From Diospyros lotus (lineage: Eukaryota > Streptophyta > Magnoliopsida > Ericales > Ebenaceae), in NCBI RefSeq assembly GCF_014633365.1, contig NC_068352.1, forward strand, positions 20,431,310-20,495,309: a DNA stretch of 64,000 nt, given 5' to 3'. The notes under the pieces are model-generated. The model saw only the letters and a list, made by a program, of their open reading frames with translations. It was not told the DNA's origin and ran no database searches. The position numbers and the translations under genes are program-made. Shown here piece after piece: positions 23,066 through 31,969 of the stretch (position 1 is the stretch's first letter; each line of letters begins with the position of its first letter).

Positions 23066-23315
23066 CAAATGATCACTGAATTTTGCATAAAAATATAAAA
23101 ATATTACTAAACTTTGCACTAGTGTATGGAAACGTCAGTATTTTGTTAGTCTCTTTTAATGGCAATTAACGATAATTATGAAATTATATACTAAATTAAA
23201 ATTTAATGACCTTTTCATTACAAATTCAAGTTTATTGACTTTTTAAGTTTAGTGATTTTTTTATATCTTAGAGTAAAGTTCATTGACTATTTATGTCATT
23301 TAGTCCCTATTCTAT

Positions 23316-23799
23316 TTATAATTTTAATCTTTCAATATTTATGTGTGTTTAATCAATTAAATATCAAGAAATGTATATGACTTTGAATTGGTCATTTTCT
23401 CTTATTCTTGCTTCTAACTTGACACAAAATACAGCATATCAATTAATATTTGGATATCATGAAAAATATCACAATTGAATGTTTAGACAATATTTACGTT
23501 TTATAATTTATCATCTTCTATCAATCTAAGTCCGGTTCAAGTGTTGAAATCTAGGACCCCCAATAGTCATCTTCATTATTCACCCCTTTTCTCTTCCTCC
23601 TCATCTAACTTAGCCACATCCTGATCTAACATCATAAAGGTAGTTGAAACATTTATAGCATAGTAATAAATATATGTTTCAACTACCCTCTTAAAGAATG
23701 ATGACCGCTAACCTTTTCCCTTTCTCTTCATATTCTAAGAGACTAAGCAAAATTGTGACACATTTATAGCATAGTAATAGTCTCTAACCTTTGATTATT
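23316..23799. other. Non-coding spacer with a small inverted repeat
   Basis: No gene seen. At about 23640-23690, TAGTTGAAACATTTATAGC and ATATGTTTCAACTA form a hairpin. The phrase ATTTATAGCATAGTAAT recurs at about 23652 and 23763. Confidence 0.45.
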
Positions 23800-23814
23800 A
23801 GTAATATTAAGAAT

Positions 23815-23960
23815 CATGATTAATGACATGTGTCATATTCTTATTGGAGGAGGTATTAGGCAGAGGAAACAAAAGAGACCATGTGTTATTGTTTTCTTTA
23901 TCTAACACCTTCTCCAATGAGTATGTGTCATATAACTAATGATAACGTCATTAATTATGA
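23815..23960. mobile_element. Short palindromic MITE-like element
   Basis: About 55 bp around ATGACATGTGTCATATTC and TTGGAGGAGGTATTAG are mirrored by CTAACACCTTCTCCAA and GTATGTGTCATATAAC. The whole would fold into one hairpin. No target duplication was resolved. Confidence 0.5.
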
Positions 23961-24049
23961 CAATATTATTCTTTGATTATAGATGATATGGATTTTGTGT
24001 TTTGAATCAATATTCTTAAAATTGAAGTATACTAGAGCTTTAGTGATAT

Positions 24050-24500
24050 CAATGATAACCCTAGCTCTAAGGCAATTGAACCAAACTTTGCTTGATGGTG
24101 TAATCTTCATCCGGCAATCTTCCTCCCATTTGAGAGTGTGCTTTTGCTAGGAGAACACCTCGACCCCAAACCCAAGCAATCTTCTCATCCAAGTTCATTT
24201 CTGTATCCAAATCTTGTAGAGCCAATAGTTTTCTAGCTATTGACATTATATAGTTTGCGACTCTTTATATATCATCAAGACACCTTTCTCATTTTCAAAC
24301 TGAAGAACATGAAGATTTTTCCCAGATCTAGATAAAGGAAAGGTCACTTTCACTCCTCCCTCTGATCCCCAATGGTTTTGAATAATTGATTTGAGAATGT
24401 GGGGATTGAAGACCTTCTATGAGAACAAGCGACCCACAAACGAGTACTTCTTGATCGTCTTGTCATCCTTTTGTAGGTTGATCTCCGCTTTAACGTCCAT
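24050..24500 (-). pseudogene. DUF4283-type fragment, broken
   Basis: ATG at 24500 on the minus strand opens MDVKAEINLQKDDKTIKKYS, then FVGRLFS, stop, KVFNPHILKSIIQNHW and GSEGGVKVTFPLSRSGKN, then LHVLQFENEK. This pattern resembles the DUF4283 domain of plant LINE ORF1 and related proteins (a globular region before a zinc knuckle). A stop after RLFS and later stops make it a pseudogene. No reverse transcriptase is adjacent. The copia element has inserted just upstream of this start; its 5' flank continues at 30212. Confidence 0.45.
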
Positions 24501-24551
24501 CTTGTTGATTTTTGCAAGAATGAATAGCTCCAGACTTTGAAGTTTTGATCA

Positions 24552-25243
24552 TGTTGATAGTGAAGCCCCAACTCAAAGAGGGGCCGCGGGATGGAAGGTT
24601 AGTGGGCTTGATCCATTTAGCAACCTCCCGCGGCCTTGCAGGATGGATGGTAATTGGGCTTGGCCCAATCAGCAACCTCCACGATCTGTTAGCTCCGCGG
24701 CCCACCCAATGCTCTCCCATATAAATGACTTGGTCTTCGTTTGCTACAACCGCATCTCATCCTTAGCCCTAAATCTGTCGATCTTCTCTCCAGAACCTAT
24801 CCTCTCTCGTGGCTACTTAAACCCTAGCTGCGATCCATGGCGATACACTGGCGCTCACTGATCTCTTCCGTCTACTGCTGTCATCCTCCCCTTCAGTGCT
24901 GTTTGAGTCCTACAGATCTTGTGTGTTGGCTCGTTTATGGTTGTAAGCTATTACTGTTACCATTTTACTTACGTGCCTTGCTGTATTTGTATGGAGTGTT
25001 GACGAGCTGAGGGTGTATATCTATCATCATTATTATAGTGCAGTGAGCTCCCTTAAACCGAAACTCAACGTGGACGTAGCCCTATTTTAGGGTGAACCAC
25101 GGTAAAAATCCCGTGCCTCTTTTACTGTTTTTATGTTTGTGCTGCTTCGATCTATTTTGTGGGAACTGTCTTTGGTATTATCTTCCTGTGTTAGAGGTGG
25201 TTGGGACTTTTGTATGTGTGTGCATGTATGTCTCAGCCCAACA
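24552..25243 (+). repeat. Copia 5' LTR
   Basis: Direct terminal repeat with a probable TATA region at CATATAAATG (about 24717-24726) that would drive element transcription. It pairs with 29516-30206. Confidence 0.95.
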
Positions 25244-25244
25244 G

Positions 25245-25258
25245 TGGTATCAAAGCCC
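25245..25258 (+). other. Copia primer-binding site
   Basis: TGGTATCAAAGCC directly follows the LTR end, complementary to the 3' end of initiator tRNA-Met with one difference from the usual TGGTATCAGAGCC. Confidence 0.9.
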
Positions 25259-25405
25259 TAAATCGATTACCTTGTTTATCTTGCTGTTTGTTTTCTGTTC
25301 GTGTTTGGGTAACTATCCTCTAGGGTTTTATGAGAGATTCAGTCACTGAGGGTTTACTGAGAAAATCTCTAATAGTGACTAGGGGTTAGGGTACCCGATT
25401 GCAAG

Positions 25406-28400
25406 ATGACTACCACTAGGTTTGATATTGGGGTTTTCGATGGTAAAGGGGATTTTGGGAGTTGGAAGAAAAAGATGAGGGTTCTGCTCTCACATCATAA
25501 ATTGGTCATTGCCCTAGAACCAGATGATAGGAAATGGACTAGGGAACAATTAGATCAGACAGCTGAGATTAGGGAAGAGGCTTATAATCTTATTTTTCTG
25601 CACCTAGGTGACAGTGTCATTCGAAAAGTAGATGGAATAACTTCACCTCTTGACCTTTGGAATAAACTAGAATCTTTATATGCTGTTATGGCTGCCCCTA
25701 ATTTAGTTTATCTTAAAGGTCTGTTATTTAATTTCAAAATGGACACCTCTAAGTGTATGGATGAAAACATAGATGAGTTTACTAGGTTGTCTCTACTTCT
25801 TAGGGGAACTGATCAAGCATTAGGAGACACTAGTGAAGCAATGATCTTACTAAATTCCCTACCTAATGATTATAATGTGGTAAAACATGCTCTTCAATAT
25901 ACTGGTATAGTCCCTACACTTGAATTAGTTATTTCTGGGCTAAAGGCTAGAGAACTAGAATTAAATGCCTCTAAGAAACATGGTAATGCCCTATTCACAA
26001 AAGGGAAACTTCATAAGAAGCAATTTAATTCTGAACAATCTAATGGATTTAACTCCAAGGGCAAGAAAAAGGATAACAAAGGAAAACAAAAACCTAAGTG
26101 GAAATGTTATCATTGTGGTAAGGAAGGCCATATTAAAAAGTATTGCTATGACTTAAAGAGACAAAACCAAAAGGCAAACCCGACTAATCCTGTAGGAACC
26201 TCAAATTGTTTAGCAGAAGTCTTAACTGTTTCTGAAACTTCCTCTAGTGAATGGATTATGGATTCAGGATGTTCTTTTCATATGAGTCCTAACCTAGAAT
26301 GGTTTCATAATTTTGATGATAATGAAAAGGGAATAGTCTATATGGGAAACAATCATTCATGTAAAGTAGAAGGCATAGGGGACATATCACTTAAACTCCA
26401 TGACAACAACTTAAGAATTCTCACAGGGGTTAGATATATGCTAAATTTAAAAAGAAATCTAATATCACTTGGTACTTTAGATGAACAAGGATTATCTTAT
26501 AAAGCTAAAAAAGGTTCATTGTTTGTATTTAAGAATGATAAGTTAGTTCTTTCGAGTACCAAGAAAAATGGTTTATATGTCTTGAATGGTTGCTGTTCTT
26601 CATACTTGCCTACTGCATGCACTGTTAAATCTGAGGGAACAGATCTATGGCACTTGAGGCTTGGTCATATGAGCTTGAAAGGTATGCAGGCTTTATCAAG
26701 CCAAGGCTACCTAGGTTCTCTAACACCTGACTCTATAAATTTCTGTGAGTCATGTATCCTTGGCAAGCAACGCAGGTTGAGCTTCCCTAAAGGAACTCAC
26801 CTTGCGAAGGCATGCCTAGAATACCTACATGCAGATCTTTGGGGTCCATCTCAGACACCTACTCAAGGTGGAAACAAGTATTTTCTCTCTATTATTGATG
26901 ATTATACTAGGAAGGTATGGGTTTTCTTACTTAAATCTAAAGATCAGACATTAGATAAATTTAAGACATGGAAAACTCTAGTAGAAAATCAGTCAGAAAG
27001 AAAAATTAAAATTTTAAGAACAGATAATGGGTTAGAGTTCTGCAGCAAAGAATTTAATGAATATTGTAGTTCCCAAGGCATACTTAGGCATAGAACAGTA
27101 AGATATACACCCCTACAAAATGGGGTAGCTGAGAGGATGAATAGAACTTTATTAGAAAAAGTCAGATGCTTATTACTTACTGCTAACTTGCCTAAATCAT
27201 TATGGGGGGAAGCACTAAACACTGCTGTATATATAGTAAATAGGAGTCCTTCAACCGCATTAAAACTTGTTTGCCCAGAAGAAAAATGGACCAAGAGAAA
27301 GTTAACCTACAATCATCTTAAAGTTTTCGGGTGTGAGGCCTTTGCTCATCAGTCAGAGGGTAAGTTGGACCCTAGATCTAAGAAGTGTATATTCTTAGGA
27401 TACCAAGAAGGGACTAAGGGATACCGGCTATGGGATAGGACTTCAGGTGGAGTAAAAATTATAATAAGTAGGGATGTTGTATTTAATGAAGATAACTTCC
27501 CTTGCAAATCCTCAAATAAAATAGAAGAAACTTCAGAACATCATGAACATAGAGGTGGAAATTATATTGAGGTGGAGCACCGAGCTGGTACTCATGACCA
27601 GCTGACAGTACCTGACCCTCAGGAGTCTGATCCAGTATTAGACAGTAACTTAGGTGGAAATTATGAGAACATAGGTGAAAATTCTGAGCTTAATCACAGT
27701 GAAAGTGAAGTTGGAGAGGTGGCTGGAGACACCCCTCATCCAGATCTCAACAACTATCAGCTTGCTAGAGATAGAGGCTGGAGAGAAGTAAGACCACCTA
27801 CTAGGTTTGGCTACGCCGATCTAATTTACTGTGCTCTATTAGCAGGAGCTGAAATGAAATCTACTGAACCATCTTGTTATGAAGAGGCCATTAAATCTCG
27901 TGAACACCTAAAATGGAAACAAGCCATGGATGAGGAAATGGCATCTTTAAAATTAAATGGAACATGGAAGTTGGTTGCAAAGCCTGAAAACCATAAGATG
28001 GTAAAGTGTAAGTGGCTATATAAACTGAAAGAGGGAATGAATAAATCTGATCCTATTAGGTATAAGGCTCGCCTAGTTGCTAAGGGGTTTACCCAAAGGG
28101 AAGGGATAGACTATACTGAAATTTTCTCACCAGTTGTAAGGTTTAAAACAATTCGACTGATGCTAGCTATTGTTGCTCATTTTGACTTAAAACTAGAACA
28201 ATTAGATGTTAAAACAGCTTTCTTACATGGGGACCTAGAAGAACTTATATATATGGATCAACCTGTTGGCTATGTAGACCCTTCTCATCCAGAACATGTT
28301 TGCTTACTTAAAAAATCTCTATATGGATTAAAACAATCCCCACGGCAACGGTATAAGAAGTTTGATGATTTTGCATTGAAAGCTGGTTTTATTAGAAGCA

Positions 28401-29428
28401 ACTACGATGCATGCTTTTACTTTATAATATTTGATGAACTTGTTTACCTGCTTCTATATGTTGATGACATTCTATTGATTAGCAAATCTAAGTCTAAAAT
28501 TAAAAACTTAAAGTCTCAATTAAATGACAACTTTGATATGAAAGACTTAGGTCCTGCAAATAAAATTCTTGGTATGAAAATTGAAAGGAATAGAAGCAAA
28601 TATTTTATGAAAATTCATCAGCATGATTATTTGGAAAAAACAATAATTAAGTTTGGCATGGCTGGCTGTAAACCTGTAAACACTCCACTAGCTGGACATT
28701 TCATTTTATCAAAATCTCAATGCCCTAAAACTGATGCTGAACATATTAAAATGGAAGATATTCCTTATGCTAATGTAATAGGGACTATCATGTATTCAAT
28801 GATAAGCACTAGACCTGACCTTGCATACTTTATTTCATTGCTTAGCCGATTTATGTCTAATCTGGGAAAATCACATTGGGATGCACTGAAATATGTTCTG
28901 AGATATATTAAAGGTACAACCGGAGTAGGGTTAAATTATATGAAAAGAGGTGAAAATCTTGATCTTGTTGGGTATGTAGACTCTGATTTTGCAGGTGATC
29001 GTGACACTAGAAAATCCACAACAGCCTATATGTTTTCTCTTGGAGGTAATTGCATCAGCTGGAAAGCACAGCTGCAGCCATTGGTTGCGCTGTCTTCCAC
29101 TGAGGCAGAATACGAGACTTTGACTGATGCATTTAAGGAAGCCATTTGGCTTCAAGGCATACTAGCTGAAATCCACTTACTGGTAAGAAATGCTGACATA
29201 TTTTGTGACAATCAGAGTGCTATACACTTGTGTAAAAATCCGGTATACCATGAACGATCAAAACATATAGACATAAAATACCATTATGTCAGAGATCAGG
29301 TTGCAACAAGAAAGGTAAACATTCAGAAAGTTCCTACTGAAGAGAATCCAGCCGACATGGGGACTAAGGTGGTATCAACAGCAAAATTCAAACACTGTTT
29401 GGATTTGCTGCACATTGATGTTGGTTGA
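25406..29428 (+). CDS. Copia Gag-Pol polyprotein (1340 aa)
   Basis: Encodes all proteins for copia replication. Gag occupies roughly residues 1-270 (GDFGSWKKKMRVLLSHHK) and ends in a CCHC knuckle CYHCGKEGHIKKYC near residue 235. The aspartic protease follows (WIMDSGCSFHMSPN, about 285-300). Next come the GAG-pre-integrase segment (WHLRLGHMSLKGMQAL, CESCILGKQ) and the integrase DDE core (LHADLWGP, IIDDYTRKVWVFL, RTDNGLEF, NGVAERMNRTLLEK). The reverse transcriptase has KARLVAKGFTQREGIDY, QLDVKTAFLHGDLEE and the catalytic LLLYVDDILLISK. RNase H closes the protein (DSDFAGDRDTRKSTTAYMF, SSTEAEYETL, CDNQSAIHL). The frame is uninterrupted. The usual Trp of the KQSPRQWYK motif is Arg982 here (CGG), which may impair the enzyme. 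The organisation fits the Tork/Tnt1-like group; that subgroup call is tentative. Confidence 0.96.
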   Translation: MTTTRFDIGVFDGKGDFGSWKKKMRVLLSHHKLVIALEPDDRKWTREQLDQTAEIREEAYNLIFLHLGDSVIRKVDGITSPLDLWNKLESLYAVMAAPNLVYLKGLLFNFKMDTSKCMDENIDEFTRLSLLLRGTDQALGDTSEAMILLNSLPNDYNVVKHALQYTGIVPTLELVISGLKARELELNASKKHGNALFTKGKLHKKQFNSEQSNGFNSKGKKKDNKGKQKPKWKCYHCGKEGHIKKYCYDLKRQNQKANPTNPVGTSNCLAEVLTVSETSSSEWIMDSGCSFHMSPNLEWFHNFDDNEKGIVYMGNNHSCKVEGIGDISLKLHDNNLRILTGVRYMLNLKRNLISLGTLDEQGLSYKAKKGSLFVFKNDKLVLSSTKKNGLYVLNGCCSSYLPTACTVKSEGTDLWHLRLGHMSLKGMQALSSQGYLGSLTPDSINFCESCILGKQRRLSFPKGTHLAKACLEYLHADLWGPSQTPTQGGNKYFLSIIDDYTRKVWVFLLKSKDQTLDKFKTWKTLVENQSERKIKILRTDNGLEFCSKEFNEYCSSQGILRHRTVRYTPLQNGVAERMNRTLLEKVRCLLLTANLPKSLWGEALNTAVYIVNRSPSTALKLVCPEEKWTKRKLTYNHLKVFGCEAFAHQSEGKLDPRSKKCIFLGYQEGTKGYRLWDRTSGGVKIIISRDVVFNEDNFPCKSSNKIEETSEHHEHRGGNYIEVEHRAGTHDQLTVPDPQESDPVLDSNLGGNYENIGENSELNHSESEVGEVAGDTPHPDLNNYQLARDRGWREVRPPTRFGYADLIYCALLAGAEMKSTEPSCYEEAIKSREHLKWKQAMDEEMASLKLNGTWKLVAKPENHKMVKCKWLYKLKEGMNKSDPIRYKARLVAKGFTQREGIDYTEIFSPVVRFKTIRLMLAIVAHFDLKLEQLDVKTAFLHGDLEELIYMDQPVGYVDPSHPEHVCLLKKSLYGLKQSPRQRYKKFDDFALKAGFIRSNYDACFYFIIFDELVYLLLYVDDILLISKSKSKIKNLKSQLNDNFDMKDLGPANKILGMKIERNRSKYFMKIHQHDYLEKTIIKFGMAGCKPVNTPLAGHFILSKSQCPKTDAEHIKMEDIPYANVIGTIMYSMISTRPDLAYFISLLSRFMSNLGKSHWDALKYVLRYIKGTTGVGLNYMKRGENLDLVGYVDSDFAGDRDTRKSTTAYMFSLGGNCISWKAQLQPLVALSSTEAEYETLTDAFKEAIWLQGILAEIHLLVRNADIFCDNQSAIHLCKNPVYHERSKHIDIKYHYVRDQVATRKVNIQKVPTEENPADMGTKVVSTAKFKHCLDLLHIDVG

Positions 29429-29501
29429 CCGAAAACCAACTAGAGTGATGAAGGTGAGAGGTTGAAGCATGCTGCACTATTCTACAGGTTTGTGTTGAGT
29501 C

Positions 29502-29515
29502 TTCAAGGTGGAGAA
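29502..29515 (+). other. Copia polypurine tract
   Basis: AAGGTGGAGAA lies directly before the 3' LTR, where plus-strand DNA synthesis is primed. Confidence 0.75.
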
Positions 29516-30206
29516 TGTTGATAGTGAAACCCCAACTCAAAGAGGGCCGCGGGATGGAAGGTTAGTGGGCTTGATCCATTTAGCAACCTTCCGCGGCCTT
29601 GTAGGATGGATGGCAATTGGGCTTGGCCCAATCAGCAACCTCCGCGATCTGTTAGCTCCGCGGCCCACCCAATGCTCTCCCATATAAATGACTTGGTCTT
29701 CGTTTGCTACAACCGCATCTCATCCTTAGCCCTAAATCTGCCGATCTTCTCTCCAGAACCTATCATCTCTCGTGGCTACTTAAACCCTAGCTGCAATCCA
29801 TGGCGATACACTGGCGCTCATTGATCTCTTCCGTCTATTGCTGTCATCCTCCCCTTCAGTGCTGTTTGAGTCCTACAGATCTTGTGTGTTGGTTCGTTTA
29901 TGGTTGTAAGCTATTACTGTTACCATTTTACTTACTTGCCTTGCTGTATTTGTATGGAGTGTTGACGAGCTGAGGGTGTATATCTATCATCATTATTATA
30001 GTGCAGTGAGCTCCCTTAAATCGGAACTCAACGTGGACGTAGCCCTATTTTAGGGTGAACCACGGTAAAAATCACGTGCCTCTTTTACTGTTTTTATGTT
30101 TGTGCTGCTTCGATCTATTTTGTGGGAACTGTCTTTGATATTATCTTCCTGTGTTAGAGGTGGTTGGGACTTTTGTATGTGTGTGCATGTATGTCTCAGC
30201 CCAACA
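29516..30206 (+). repeat. Copia 3' LTR
   Basis: Direct repeat of 24552-25243, ending CAGCCCAACA and followed by the GATCA duplication. Confidence 0.95.
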
Positions 30207-30211
30207 GATCA

Positions 30212-31800
30212 ATTGAGCTAAACCAACACTGAAAGTTTCAACAAAAGATCATGGTGGAAACTCAAAAGACATATCAATATCTTCTGTGGGGGGCCTCATG
30301 GGAAAAAGAGGAAGAGGCGAAGGAAAATTGGCTTCATAACCAAGGCATTCGTTCTTGTTGTTAAGTGTTGTGTTGTGTTGTACATTCTTCAAAGTTTTTA
30401 AGCCTAAGCTGGCTCAATGCAAGTCTCCTTTTGTGGGTCTATGTATTCCGAAGGACCCACCAAAAAAAAAAAAAACTTGCTATGGTTTGGCACATAATTT
30501 TTCTTCTTTTTCTTTTAGATAAGGGTTTGACACAATAACTAAGCTATATTCATTTATATATATTATTAGGTTGTTTTCGCAGAATGTTCGATTCTACCAC
30601 CATCGCAGGAATCATTTAGCCTGAGTACATCCATGAGATAAAAACAAGTTCTTGGGCCCATGAAATTAAACATGGATACCTCACTTCTTATTTCGAAATC
30701 AAACATAGACATCGAAGACTGCATTTATCGTATTGCGTAGAAATTAATTTAATTAAGTTCATACTTCTCACCTATATATATATTACCTGTCCTAGGCACA
30801 TTGGTATGAGTAATCCTAAGCGTCATGACTGATGAGTTGGCAGCACACCATTGGCTGTGTGCTGCCAGCTAAGCATCGTGACTGTCATCAGTCATGACAC
30901 TTGGCATTATTCCATTGGTATACTTATAAATTCACTGAAACAATTGGACCACGCCTCCGTTGCTTATAAATAAGTTCTACTTGGCTCTATCAACAACTTC
31001 AAGTGCATGCTCTGCACCAAGTGCTTTGTATGTATCACTAATTATAATTTTTTTTATGTCAAATCAGGTGACATTGTGACTCACCAAAGTATATATAATT
31101 GAAATAGAATATTGATCATCTAAATGATTCGGTATAGCATTATTTTATATAAATTACATAACAATATAAGATGTCATTAGTTTTACTTAACAAATGTCAC
31201 TCATGTTAACAAGATCTTTTCTTAGTTAAATAAATGAGTTAGTATGAATTTTAAGAAATATTTGAGATTATTGTCTTTGCGCGGTCTTTCACCGCTTGTG
31301 CTATCGATTTCAGCAGATGAGATAAATCGTAAGTGAATCTTTACCCCTTACCTAAGTCGAGTATTGAATTCGTGATCTACTGGTATTAACTCTAATATAT
31401 CATTTGTTCGTCACTTAACTTATGCTCTGATAGCAATTTCAAGAAATACATTCCTTCCACCCATAACTTTAAGTTCTTGTAATTTGATTCTCATTAACTT
31501 CAAGTATTATTTATATTCGACGAGAATACTCCCGCTAATATTATCAGTTCATTCATCCTTAAATCGAGAAATAATCTCATTGTGCATAACCTATCAGACC
31601 ATAAGAAGAGAGAGAGAGTGTGCTCACATGGAACTTCAACTCAAACTCAAAGATCTTCTTGTTTTGCTAACTAAACTCAAAGATCTTTCACTAAATCTTT
31701 ATACGCCTTGCTATAACGGTTGTTAATTCGTGGGAAATTATTGGTGTGTACACTGTTTTCAATCGAAAAAAGAAAAAAATAAATGGTGTGAATAAAATAA
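30212..31800. other. Intergenic region upstream of the O-methyltransferase gene
   Basis: The first 250 bases continue the disrupted DUF4283-type locus (minus strand). An A-tract lies near 30461. The rest is AT-rich with one strong hairpin (30822-30898) and no credible gene. Confidence 0.5.
30822..30898. repeat. Double-stem hairpin, MITE-like
   Basis: Outer arms GTCATGACTGATGA (30822-30835) and TCATCAGTCATGAC (30885-30898) are perfect complements. Inside them GGCAGCACAC (30839-30848) pairs with GTGTGCTGCC (30857-30866). No target duplication was assigned. Confidence 0.7.
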
Positions 31801-31820
31801 TAGCCATCCCCAACTATTCC

Positions 31821-31886
31821 GCCGTCATCTGAGCTTCAGCGCCGACCATTCAGCCGTCATCTGAGCTTCAGCCCTTTCCTATATAA
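31821..31886 (+). promoter_or_regulatory. O-methyltransferase promoter: TATA box and 20-bp direct repeat
   Basis: TATATAAG at 31880-31887 lies about 85 bases before the ATG, a normal core promoter distance for a short leader. Just upstream, GCCGTCATCTGAGCTTCAGC occurs twice (31821-31840 and 31853-31872). The repeated block contains a TCATCTGAGC core and could bind regulators; that role is a guess. Confidence 0.55.
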
Positions 31887-31969
31887 GCAAGTACCAAGTC
31901 CTCGATTCCACAATACGTTAAGAACAGCAAAAAAAGAGACTAGCTAGGGTACGTAGCTAACGATAAGAA

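Larger units (their letters stand above)
21828..23315. mobile_element. MITE with long inverted arms, interrupted by a hAT element
   Basis: The left flank (21828-22018) and right flank (23074-23315) of the hAT insertion are inverted copies of each other. Left AGGACTAAACGATGAG and TATTGAACTTTG correspond to inverted AGGGACTAAATGACATAA and AATGAACTTTACTC on the right, with further matches along about 190 bp. Joining them gives one palindromic, non-coding element. No clear target duplication was found. Confidence 0.6.
24552..30206 (+). mobile_element. Ty1/copia retrotransposon, near-complete
   Basis: LTRs at 24552-25243 and 29516-30206 begin TGTTGATAGTGAA and end CAGCCCAACA. The 5-bp duplication GATCA flanks the element (24547-24551 and 30207-30211). 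A primer-binding site complementary to initiator tRNA-Met follows the 5' LTR, and a purine tract precedes the 3' LTR. One polyprotein of 1340 residues fills the interior in the copia order (integrase before reverse transcriptase). By hand count the LTRs differ at 16 sites plus one single-base indel over about 691 bp (about 2.4%), so the insertion is fairly recent. This is the youngest large element in the window. Confidence 0.97.
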
